64,000 bases of DNA, from positions 1 through 64,000 of the forward strand of contig JAWZYV010002471.1 of NCBI GenBank assembly GCA_038373885.1. Direction: 5' to 3'. The notes under the pieces were generated by a model. It ran no database searches, was not told where the DNA came from, and saw only the letters and a program-made list of their open reading frames with translations. The DNA is from Cheiracanthium punctorium. Taxonomy: Eukaryota > Arthropoda > Arachnida > Araneae > Cheiracanthiidae. Of the stretch, positions 1 through 10,735 are shown one piece after another; positions within the stretch are counted from its first letter, which is position 1, and every line of letters starts with the position of its first letter. Both the position numbers and the translations under genes were made by a program.

Positions 1-860
1 TGGTGGACATGAAAAAGTTCTTTTTATTTTATTTAATAAGATAGTATTATGAAATTTTGTATTTTAATATATTAAACTAAAAGCATTATAAACAACTGAA
101 AATAAAATACTTTTTTTAAATATTAGTAATTTATTAATAATTAATTAATTTTTTAGTTTCGAAAAAATGCTCCATGCGTTTTAATTTTAACTTTTTTTAA
201 ATAATTTTGTTTTATAATAGCATAGAAATATATTTTAAAAAAGTCTGTGTATCGGTCTTTGATTCGACCGAGTAGTTAATTTTTTAGAAATATTTTCATG
301 GATATATACCAAACTTCTCCGAAATTTTTCAGTTTTCGTAAATAAAAGTGAAATTTCATAATTGAAATTTTGACCATATTTAAAAAGGATACACAAATTT
401 ATTGTAATATATGAGAAGAATGTTTGTAGTAAATTTTGTACAATTCCGACCAAAATAAAGTCGCATGGAGCATTTTGAAGGCAAGGAAATCACAAAAAAC
501 TTGATTTGGAGAAAATACAGTTTAAAGTGTAATTTTCCATTTACCTTTGATGCCGTCTCTTCTGAATAATTTTATTTATGATTTTACCTTAACAAAACAT
601 GTTTTAAAATAATTTCATTCGAATATTAGCTTATTTCGTAAAACGTTCAATAAAAATTGTGACGTGTTTATTTACGCGTTTGTTTGCATTTTTGTGGACA
701 TTTAACTGTCCCTTTTAATTTTCTCAAACCCTAATATCTTTTTAAAAATTGCCGTAGACATACGCGGTTTTTTCTCCATAGTTCAGCTTTAACTGTAGAA
801 TATTAGTATGTAAAAAAGAAAAAACACATTTTTTTGGGCCAATTTTGATGATTTGGGTAT
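1..860. other. AT-rich DNA, no gene seen
   Basis: No convincing exon, RNA gene or complete transposon was found. The only structural hint is that the window opens with TGGTGGACATG and that a roughly complementary GGTATCCACCATCC lies at about 856-870, which may be the two ends of a MITE cut by the window edge. The short open frame at 235-453 on the minus strand has no recognisable domain. Confidence 0.4.
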
Positions 861-864
861 CCAC

Positions 865-1230
865 CATCCCCTTAATATTATGACGCAAAAAACTATGTCT
901 GTGTCATTCACGATCAGAAAAGAAAAGCGTGACGGTTTTTAGTGAAAATTCCTAATTTTCAAAATGTCTCTTTTCTGCATCATACCCTTTTTTAGATTTA
1001 AGTTATGCCATTAATACCTTAGATACTACATGAAGTGGAGAACCGTTTTATTTTATAATTAAATAGTTGTGTATCCGCTCTTTGCAAGGCAAGAGAAGAA
1101 CATTTTCCTAAAATGTGACCATAACTACTTGTGACAAAACAGAATCGCCAAGAAAAAGAAAGTTCTGTTACAGTCTTTTCTGTTGAAACTACCGCGTGAT
1201 ATATTAACGCGACGAAGAATTACTTAATGT
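865..1230 (+). repeat. Diverged copy of the dispersed repeat also at 6.4 and 9.6 kb
   Basis: This stretch resembles 6385-6640 and 9590-9830. It shares a GACGCAAAAAACTATGTC / GACACAAAAACTTTGTC block, a CACGATCAGAAAAG block, the CATCATA...TTTTTTAG block and a TACATGA..GTTTTATTTTAT block in the same order. It is clearly more diverged than the two tandem copies further right. No coding potential was seen. Confidence 0.5.
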
Positions 1231-1588
1231 TTTGTTAGCTGTGATGTAATACGGCTGTTAAAAAATGAATAGAAGACTTAGTTTCACAAAATATTTATTA
1301 ATGCGGTATATTGTGGTTTGATCAATATTGCCTTATCATATCTACTTACTATTAATTATACTATCTTTTACTGATACCAATACAATATACTGTCCTTTTG
1401 CAACCGTTAATGCTTAATTTAAAGAAACGGCTTATATATTTGCCACGAATGTAGGCTTTTACTCTTTGGTGATTCTTTGCAATTTACGCATTGGCATGAA
1501 CGATAATCATTTCATTTTATGGTTGCCACTAAATCAGCTCTCCATAAATTTTTACGTATAGTTCTTGTCAAATTGGTGTATTTAGCAC

Positions 1589-1777
1589 CAGGGCCCTATT
1601 ATCGCACGGGCAAATCGGGACTTTTCCCCGGGGCCTCCGGCTCTAAATGGCCCCCAATTTCAATTGTTGTTCTTTTTTACAAAAACATTTATGAAAAATA
1701 AAACAAATTTCATACATGGGGGGGGGGGCAAAATTCATCAATGCCCGGGGCCCCCTGTTGGTCATAATCAGGCCCTG
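1589..1777. mobile_element. hAT-type MITE (CAGGGCC family), copy 1
   Basis: A 189-bp element with inverted ends, CAGGGCCCTATTAT on the left and CAGGGCCTGATTAT on the right strand. It is flanked by 8-bp near-duplicates, TTTAGCAC at 1581-1588 and TTTAATAC at 1778-1785 (6 of 8 match), as expected for hAT. The interior is GC-rich at both ends (GGGGCC runs, poly-G at 1718-1727) and AT-rich in the middle. An inverted relative lies at 52299-52496. The overlapping open frames at 1519-1701 and 1664-1900 are by-products of the repeat. Confidence 0.75.
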
Positions 1778-2454
1778 TTTAATACCGAAATATATTTCCT
1801 GCTATTCGAAAACGTGACCCGTTTAAAATCTCAATCCAAGATAATGCTGGATAATTCACTGGTGAAAAAACATCATTCAATTATTTATCTGGCAACGTAA
1901 AGTAAAATATAGAATTATTTCATGCGTGGCGTATGTTTTGCTTGTGAGTCCGTAATTCTGATTGAGTTTCGAAAGAGGTTTTAAACTTATGACATCAAAA
2001 TCACGCACTTTTCACATGCGATAACTCAGTTATTTTAAAGTAATTTTATTTATTTTTTTTTCAACTGGCAATTTTAATCATTGTTACTGTGTCCAAGACA
2101 ACCAAACCGCGAGATATCATTCCGAAAATTTTAAGCTGCTGCTGCTGAAATGAAAATAATTCTTTACTTAAAAATTCGTAAAAAATCTCCTAATTTATAT
2201 TTTCCTCTGGTTTTTCTTTTAAAAGAGGGCGAAATGTATGCTCCGTCATTTGGCAAAATATAAAAAAGTTATGACGGATAGAATTCAAGATGCAGCAATT
2301 TTAAAAATATTTTACGAAGGTCAGCGTCAAATTTAATTTTATTTGAAAAATTCCCAAAAATCTGAAAATTATGTTACACAGTCCGAACAAACAATTTTTA
2401 AAAGAAAATTTTCTCTTCTATCCGATGATGTAAATTTCGTTTTCTTGCGAGTGT

Positions 2455-2790
2455 AATTACCGGCATTATCAGCTCTTATATTAAACGAGGAATGTTTGTG
2501 TGTGTGTGGGTGTGTGTGTGTGTGTATGTCCGAACGATCTCGAAAACTGCTCTAAGGATTCTTTTTAAATTTCGTACCTGGGGGGTTTTTGGGCCCCTGA
2601 AACGATTGAGCTAGGTCAATTGATTGAAAAATCTCTTAAAACGCTCAAAATTCAAAATTTAAAATTTTTGGACGGTAGCGCCATCTACTGAGCGTTTGAA
2701 AAACACACTTGATGCAATCTTCCTAAAAGGGACGCTCAAATAAGTTTGGGGCGGATTAAAAAATACACGCCATCGATATATAATAGTAAA
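2455..2790 (-). repeat. (TG)n tract with adjoining dispersed-repeat sequence
   Basis: A TG-rich microsatellite at about 2497-2527 is followed by CCGAACGATCTCGAAAAC. The arrangement mirrors, in reverse orientation, the right end of the 2.5 kb repeat at 9361-9425 (CA tract next to a hydrophobic-poor, A/T-rich tail). It is probably the terminal part of a related transposon. No open frame of note. Confidence 0.4.
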
Positions 2791-2799
2791 AATTACTTT

Positions 2800-5030
2800 C
2801 GCAAAGAAATAAAATAAATGGAACTTGATACACAGACAAATAAATATTTTAGTAACTAGATATATTACACCATTCAGCTACATAAATTTGTTTAGAATTA
2901 AAAAGTTAGTTTTATTTCAAAATATCGTCCTGGCAACCAGCGAAAGAAAAAGCGAAAAGAGTCTTCGTTGCCATCCCCGCAAGCACCTTGATGTAATATA
3001 CGTAAATAATTTAATTATTCTTAATTCATAGTTATTAATACAAAACTATTCGTAAATCTTATGTGAAAAATTGCCTGCATTTATTACAATTATCCTTTTG
3101 TAACTAACGTAAAGCTAAATGTATTTTCGCGTATATACTAAAACAATAAATATTTTTCATGTATTTTATTGATCCATATGATGCGAATTTCAAAAGTGCA
3201 TAAAAGTTTCAGATTAGCCGAATAATTTAAATGAAAATGACACCCTTTTCAGTCATTCACAGTAAGAAAAAAGATCCTGTGACGTAACATGAAAATTCCA
3301 TTTTTTTTTTTTTTAAATAACCGCACTAGGTTGAATTCTATTTTAACTGCCTTATTCCGCCAAGTTGACGATAAATATTTAAATGCAGTTACCCTGACGA
3401 TTTTTTTTTTTTAAAGGGTCAACCCTTTATAATGAAACGATGTTCGAAACTCCGATGAAAAAATGATACGATCGATTCCTAAATTGGGCTCGCAGCCGAT
3501 ATTCAAATTAATTTTCAGATGATCAGCCATCAGTTTAGTTTTCATTCACTGCAGTTGATGATTTCAACTCATTTATTTTATCATCGTATGGACAACCTTT
3601 TAAAAGTTGCGGGCAGAACTTTACGATAGTGGCCTCCTGGGCCTGACTTCAGGATGTTAGCGAAATCGCGGGCCGTATAATTCGGATTTATATGGAAGTT
3701 TGAATGTTTTATATAGGTTTTATACAGGGTTTTGACTTGTTCTGAGGGCTGGTCCAAAAGCCATGGCGGGCCCCATCCGGCCGCAGGCTGGGAGTTGTCC
3801 ATATGTGGAAGCAGTAAATTGGGAGGCTGAAATCTGGTTACTAAGATTTTTTCTAATAAATTTTCAATTCTTATTTAGAAGTGGATTAGACTGTGTTGTT
3901 TTGTGTTGTGTACTATCATTAAACTAAAGGATAAAGCCCTTTGTGGAGACAATTACAGCGGGCGATAGAATGTCTACACTCAGAATATTTAATATTTACC
4001 CACTTAAAATCAAATAACTTCATATTCAATTTTTATTATACATCGAAATTCGAACTGTATAATCTACAGAAACATTTCGTATTCGAAACATTTCGTTTGG
4101 TATCAACATCCTCTCCTATATCCATGCTTAATGCATAGAAAACCGTTTTATTTTTGAAAAAAAGTTAAATTGAGTAGTAATTTAGAAAAGCTATCTTAAG
4201 CGAATTGTAATCGTAATTTTCCCTCCAAAGCCTGATAACCGTGACTTCAATGTAACGTCAATGTCACTTGCAATAGATAATTCTGACACTCAAATGATTA
4301 GCTTTTTTTTATTCTCTTAAATGAAAGAGAGCTAAAAATAAAAAAAAAACGCTTAAAAATCAGGGAACGGGTGGATTATCAGATTTTTTCTTTCTTTCTC
4401 TTTTTTTTTTTTTTTTACATAATTATGATAATTTTCAGGCTGATCGCACCAACGAACCGTGTGTAAATTTTAAGTTATTAGACAATACATTTTTAATATG
4501 TTTGGATGGTAAAAGTTTTATTTTGAGTGGTTGAACTGGAATTGTGACAGAGTCAGGGATCAGCGTAACTATATAGGAGCGATGTATTTTTGATTTATTC
4601 AAGGTTAGAAGTCCATTTTCTTCAGTCCATCCGTTTGTTCTATTATTGTGAACGTTTAAGTAGTTGTTAGGGTTATTATAAAAGAATATTTTTGATCTAT
4701 TCTGTTTTTGATTTCATGATTTCGAAGTGTCCTTTTGTACTAATAATTTAAATTGCGTTACACTTTTTATTTTCTTAAGGGTGAGTTTATAAAATAAAAT
4801 TATGTTTAAAGCATATTTATGTAAGATTATACTTTTATGGCATCTATATTTATGTATCTATAAGATTGAATTTACGTTTGTAGAATTTGTTTAGGCATGA
4901 TGTATTTTCTTTGAATTAGTAAAAAATAAGTATTTTATGTTTGAATTGAAGCACTATAGAGAAATTTACAATTTCAATCGTAAAGAATTATCATCATAGA
5001 TGTATTATAAAGACGTAAATGCATGAAAGT
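2800..5030. other. No gene recognised; one GC-richer island at 3.58-3.80 kb
   Basis: Mostly AT-rich sequence with poly-T runs (3301-3314, 3402-3413, 4402-4417). A GC-richer patch at 3581-3802 holds a 73-codon minus-strand frame with no domain I recognise; it contains two TATAAAA-like boxes and is followed on that strand by AAAATAAATG. It could be part of an unknown repeat or a decayed exon. Nothing else is supportable. Confidence 0.4.
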
Positions 5031-5034
5031 GTAG

Positions 5035-5900
5035 CTCAAAAACGAGCTGTGGAAACATACGATCACCCTCAGCAGCACTTAGCCCAAATGTGTGAACGTG
5101 CAGTTAAAACACAAGCAGATGAAACAGATGATTAGTATTTGGAAGGAGAACGACATGGAACAGCTAGACCGACAAATACTTCGGGTAAACAGTGTAAGTA
5201 TCTACAAAGCTGCCACAAATGTGGGTACTTATTATCATAGTTTAAAACTTTTTAACATGGATTGCATTAACCCTGGAGCTTTGCATTTTTCTGAACAGTA
5301 AAAACAAAAATTAACCGAAACCATTTTGGGGACTGTAAGATTGATGTAGGACATTCCGAATTTCATAATGATTTGGTGTGGTTGTTTCTTCGATGTCATC
5401 CACATTTCAAAGAATTCGAAATTTGAAAGCATACTTTACAATGGCTTATTTCACAGTATATGACGAGTAAAACTATTAACGAATTTGGTGTGTACTGCTA
5501 CGTTGCGAACAGTGTATAACAGACTTGATGAATTTTTTTTATAAACTCATTCATCTGACAGTTCAACCAACTCAAATTCTTGATGCTGAATTCGAACGTC
5601 CTCAATATGGACAGATATATTTCTGAAGTAATGAAGACGCTGTTAGTGAATGCATCGCCCAAGATCTTCGCTGATACCCTCGTTGATCTGCTACAGAAGG
5701 AAGGGAGGCACCTTACGTTAAACTACTTTTTGCTCAACTCTGATGGCACCGCCCATCGAATATTTAGCATCCCTCTTCAAAACAAAGTATATACCATTGT
5801 AACATTGAATGCCGACCAAAGCTTACCTGATAATGTATGGGTGATCCGATGCGATGAAAATCTTTGGCAACCATGAAGATTACTGATACGTGCCAAGGCA
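5035..5900 (+). pseudogene. Possible degraded Helitron replicase N-terminal region
   Basis: No intact frame crosses this block, but fragments in shifting plus-strand frames follow the order seen at the N-terminus of Helitron replicases: a charged stretch (CERAVKTQADET, 5093 on), MDCINPGALHFSEQ at about 5260-5300 (compare the family's C..CGALHF motif), a GDCKIDV fragment near 5330, HFKEF near 5405, and ERPQYGQIYF at about 5595-5625 (compare P.YGQLYI). Each piece is short and frames change between them. A 98-codon frame at 5580-5876 overlaps the last piece in another frame and is otherwise unrecognised; its composition is coding-like, so an alternative is that this frame is the real one. Confidence is low. 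Confidence 0.35.
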
Positions 5901-6897
5901 TTTACGTATTCATTATTTTACACTTAAGGAGCCTTTAGATTCTGAGCATGGCTCGGTAACCTGGTACTTACATATTAAGCGAGAAAAGTCGCTAAAAATC
6001 GGACAAAACATAAAATAAAACATTTTCTAATTTGAATTTCGAAAAAATCGCTCCGAGGCGTGTTAGGATCTGTCCCAGTGAAGCCGTATGCAAAATTCGG
6101 TAGGTCTGCGGCAAACCGTCTCTGCGCAATGCGATCGAGAGTCGCGCGCAAATAATCGGTGGTCACAAACTTGCCTACCTACATACATAGCTACATACAA
6201 TGTTTACTCTCGGATTTTATTATATACTAGCTGCTTGCCCGTTCTCCGCACGGTGGGAAACGAATATTTTCCTCACACATATAATTCGAATTAAACCCAG
6301 TAATACGGAATCTCAAAACGTGAAAAAAATACTTGAATCGTGACTAAAAGTTGACGTCATGAGTGCAAATCTGAGATGATTGCAACCTGATGACACAAAA
6401 ACTTTGTCAGTGTCACTGGCGATCAAAAAAGAAGATCTTTACGGTATGCAAATGAAACTTCTCTTTCGAAAAATGCCTGATTTCTACTTCATATAATTTT
6501 GTTTTTTAAGCTTAATTATAGCATTTAATATATACCAGATGAATAAATTACATGATGTTGACAACTATTTTATTTCATCTTGCATTTCCTAAAGCGTGGA
6601 CAATGCATTAGCGCAGTTATTTTGCAGATGACTTTATTGAATTTCACCTAAATTAACAAAACCTACATGAAATAATATAAGCACCACGTACGTTATAAGC
6701 TAAAATTGCACACAGTTTTTGTGAAAATCGTCCCATTTCAAATGAAAACATTTGTGACGTAACTTCTGCGATAAAGTTTATCACCCTTACTAAACTCTTA
6801 ATTCAGTATCACACTTGTTACATAAAACTGACGTTGGTCTCACTGTCAACTCGCGCTAAATAAATAACTAATTTCATGTTTTATTTTTAACAATTTA

Positions 6898-7227
6898 CAG
6901 TAGACCCCTTCATAACACGGGTCTACAACACGAATTCGTAGAAGACGGCGAAAAAATTGTGATCGTTTTCGTGTAACACGTTAAAAGAGACTCGTACAGC
7001 ACGGTAAAATGAGACATATGTTCTGATATTATGACGCTTTAGCTCCTGTAATTAACATAACTTTTGAATGGCAATACCAAACATCATTGTATTTCTACGG
7101 AGTGCAAATAAGTTTTGCCGCGATTATTCCGCGCAATCCGCACTCCAGGTGGAGTATAGCGCAGGACCCGTACAACACGGATTCCTATAACACGGAACGT
7201 ATCTACCGTGTTTTAGGAAATCTACTG
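6898..7227. mobile_element. TA-flanked MITE (pogo/Tc1-like), inside repeat copy 1
   Basis: A 330-bp insert with inverted ends, CAGTAGACCCCTTCATAACA on the left and CAGTAGATTTCCTAAAACA read from the right, flanked by TA at 6896-6897 and 7228-7229. The corresponding place in repeat copy 2 (about 10096-10104) lacks it and has a single TA, so copy 2 is an empty-site control. Interior copies of AACACGG recur near both ends. The terminal motif resembles that of the larger element at 52019-52959 (CAGTAGAATCTCCCTATAAC). Confidence 0.8.
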
Positions 7228-7425
7228 TAGTTGCATAGTGTCAAATTCAAAAGAAAATTCTAGGTTGCCGTATTTAGTAATATTTCATCTCACCTTGGTG
7301 GCAAATATCCGAACTGTATCAAAAGTAAACTTTACAAAATTTTTAATTCTGTATAACCCTCGAAAAAACTTCGGTGTTTACCCTCTACGACGGTTTTTCA
7401 TGACGTGACAACTTATGCTTGCGTG

Positions 7426-7591
7426 CAGTGGCATAGCCAAGGAGGGAATAGGGGGTCACAACCCTCCATGAGGAGTTTTTTGCCATACAAAATGTATATT
7501 CTTCACTCCCTTATCACACACGCGTATACATACATATATGTGAGCTGCAGTAGTCGTAACACCCCATGAAAAATTTCTGGCTACGTCACTG
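7426..7591. mobile_element. hAT-type MITE (CAGTGGCGTAGCCA family), copy 1
   Basis: A 166-bp element beginning CAGTGGCATAGCCAAGG and ending CTGGCTACGTCACTG, so the ends are inverted repeats. Flanks CTTGCGTG and CTAGCGCA may be a worn 8-bp duplication (5 of 8). The interior contains TTGCCATACAAAATGTATAT and a TATACATACATATATG block. A second copy in inverted orientation at 47610-47780 has a perfect 8-bp target duplication, which supports the hAT assignment. Confidence 0.75.
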
Positions 7592-7689
7592 CTAGCGCAT
7601 AATTGATCATTTTTCTTTTCATGTATCAGTGATCAATATACTTCAGGATGAGAATCTCCATTGAAAAAAAATGTTCTAAAAAATCTGAC

Positions 7690-7895
7690 CCCAGAAAACT
7701 CTGATTAACACAGTGGGGTTACCATGGGCCCAACCCAGAAAAAAATTTCGGTGGGGGGGTGTACAGAAATTAAATTTATAAATTCATAAAAGATGAAAAA
7801 GGCCCAATTTTTCACAAAAACGCTTCATTATTATTGTTTTGTTAACAAAATTTTAGATTTCGGGGAGGGGACACCCCTGGTCCCCCCGGGTACGG
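7690..7895. mobile_element. Probable MITE, GC-rich ended
   Basis: A block absent from repeat copy 2, with GC-rich ends (GGGGTTACCATGGGCCC near 7713 and CCCCCCGGGTACGGCCTGGG near 7883) around an AT-rich middle. A related piece with a similar interior occurs at about 53745-53880. Exact borders and target duplication could not be fixed, so the boundaries are approximate. Confidence 0.45.
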
Positions 7896-10735
7896 CCTGG
7901 GGGTTACACAAATACGCGCCGGACATACGCTCTTGTTTATGTCCGGAGGAGCATGTACATTAGTGCTTGTGTACTGCTCCGGATAATCTGCCAGTAAGGC
8001 AGCAAAAATTGACATAAAAATGGCACCCACACGCGAAGGAAATAAAATTAAAGGTATATAGAATTACATGAAAACTTCGATTATTTTTAAAGTTCTATTT
8101 GTTTCACATTTGATGCGTTTTCACTTTTACGAGTCTTAAAAGCTGTAGAAATGAGTGGTTTCACTTAATTGCTAAATTTAATAACTTAAGTGGCAACAAT
8201 GGATTCCGTTGCTACGGAAACTATAAAAATGGAACATGAAATGAGTTATTTTTGTTTACTTTGCTAGAACTGCCATATTGGTGTCAATAACGCCACCAGT
8301 CGATGCCAAATAGCTCAAATCACAAATTAAACTTGGCACTAAAGGCAATTCGCAATACCCTGTTTGGCGGAATTAAAAAAAAATATATCTATGCTACGCT
8401 AATGACATGGGCTCATCTCAATTGTGGAATGCAAAATAATAATATGTACAGAGTTGCACTACATTACAATATTTTTCGCCAACTTTGCTAAGAAATGTAC
8501 TAAAGTAGGAATCAACATACATTTCAATTCGTAAAACAAAAAATATATTAGACAGTATTAATTACGCCTTTCTAACAGCTTTTAGTAAAAGAAACTTCCG
8601 TAGCGCTGCTTTAACAAATAAGAATCAATTATTTTTTACACAGTACTTCGATCGCCAAATGCCAACATACACCATTCAATTTTCTGAAATTTGGTGGAAT
8701 TCCTCTAACTTAAATCAGTTTACTTAATTTGGTGAAAATTCTATATATCGTTTAAAATCGCCTTAATAACTGCGTTATTTCTGTATGAAAAATCGAAGTA
8801 TAGCGCCGTAAAATTTATACTTGTTATTAATAATACTATTTCGTTACGCTCTCAGTAATTTGCGCCAAGCCCAAAACTGTACAAATCGGTAGAACCTACT
8901 ACTTTCTCAAAATCGCCAAATGAGACATTTTTTTTTTCGGCCAAACTAAAAAATATACATATTAGTCTCGGAAATCTCTCAATCCCTTATTCTTTTACAC
9001 ATAAAAAACATTGAATTCCAGCTCTGATTTAACATGAACGCAATATTTTAATTAAAAAATAACTTTGTAAATAATCTAAACAGAAAAAAAATAATTATTC
9101 TTTTATTTTTACTGCAGGAGTCTAAATAATTTAATAAAATAGCCAAACATGGCAACCTCGATGCTTATTTCTCACTTTTTTGACTACAGGGGTTACAATC
9201 ACGGAATTACGGAGAGCAAAAATTAGCGTTTTTGATGGGGTTTTTTATCAATATCTCCTAAACTAATTCGAATTTCGAAATTTAAATTAGCGTAGGTTCT
9301 TTCTGGAAATTTTCCGAATTCGTGGATACCTCGTTCGAAACTCAACTCCCAGCCGTTTAGGAGGAGATGATGCTACACACACACACACACACACACAGAC
9401 AGACGCGCACAGATTTTAATAGTATAGACTAGCTGCTTGCCCGTTCTCCGCACGGTGGGAAACGAATATTTTCCTAACACATATAAGTCAAATTAAACAC
9501 AGTAATGCGGAATCTCTAACAGTGAAAAAATGCTGGAATTCTGACGAAAAGCTGACTCCATGAGTGGAAATTTGAGACGATTGCAACATGATGACACAAA
9601 AACTACGTCATTGTCACTGGCGATCAGAAAAGTAAGAACTTTACGGTATGCAGACGAAACGTTTCTCTTTCGAAAAATGCCTTATTTCTACATCATATAA
9701 TTCTCTTTTTTAGGTTTAATTTATAGCATTCATACATACCATATGAATAACATTGCATGATGTTCAATACTATTTTATCTTATCTTGCATTTCGTAAAGC
9801 GTAGACAATGCATTAGCACAGTTATGTTGCAGATGACCTTATTAAATTTTACCCAAATTTAAAAAACCTATACGAAACAATCGATGCACATTGTATGTTC
9901 AGAAACCAAAAATGCATCCTGTTTCCGTGAAGATCTTGTCGCTTTCGTAAATGAAAAAATTTGTGACGTAACTTAAGCGGAAAAGCTTATTACCCTTACT
10001 GAACTCTTAGTACAGTAGCACACTTGTTACATAAAACTAACTCACTGCCAATTCACACTAAATAAATAACAAATTTCATATTTTATTTTTAACATAGATG
10101 AATTGCATAGTGTCAAATTCAATATTAAACAAAATCTGAAATCGTTTCTAGAGCTCTAGGTCTTGTAACTGGAGTAACTGGAATATATATGAAAAAATAA
10201 ATAGAACTTTAACATATAAGTAATTTATATGAAATGTTCTAAGCACATTGGATCCCGTTATTCGGAAAGATTCCACAAACGCCATGGGAAGAAAGAGCAA
10301 TTAATTTCATATTATATTTTGTATTCCTTGCAAGCGCCTTTGTTATGTACATGATTGCAATATCATTCTCGTACACGATGCTTATTCTATAGTCTCTGGT
10401 GATTTATTTTGGATTTTCATTTCATATTCCTGACTTTTCATACTTTTGAAATTTTGTTGCTTTGCGCATGTGAATAATCGATTATCATTTCGCATTACGG
10501 CTACCAATTAAACAGTTTTCCATATCGCTTCTTCCACGTTAACGACGTTAATCTGCATTTTTCTAGTTTAAAAAAAAACGCCTACAAAGTTTCATTGCTT
10601 CAATTTAGATACACAGAGGGGTTAGGCAAATACGCACCCGACAAATTGCTTCCTTATGACCGCCGAAGCACCACATACGTTAGCGTGTAATGTGCTTCTC
10701 CGGATAATCTGACAGCAAAACAGAAAACAATGACG

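Larger units (their letters stand above)
6229..9426 (+). repeat. Tandem ~2.5 kb repeat, copy 1 (with three nested insertions)
   Basis: The unit starts ACTAGCTGCTTGCCCGTT with a hairpin-like CCCGTTCTCCGCACGGTGGG, and ends with a CA/GACA microsatellite followed by CGCACAGATTTTAATAGTAT at about 9405-9425. Copy 2 starts immediately after it. The left third (6229-7260) matches 9429-10130 and the right part (7900-9425) matches 10615-10735 plus 13045-14285, so the two units are head to tail. Copy 1 is lengthened by a TA-flanked MITE (6898-7227), a hAT MITE (7426-7591) and probably a third insert near 7690-7895. Just left of 6229 is a diverged version of the same right end, hinting at a further unit. 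No transposase was found; the class is undecided (Helitron-like or LINE-like tail are both possible). Confidence 0.7.

Noticed and set aside
1..870. Complete MITE spanning the window start
   Set aside because: Only about 9 bases of possible terminal complementarity are visible and the left flank is outside the window.
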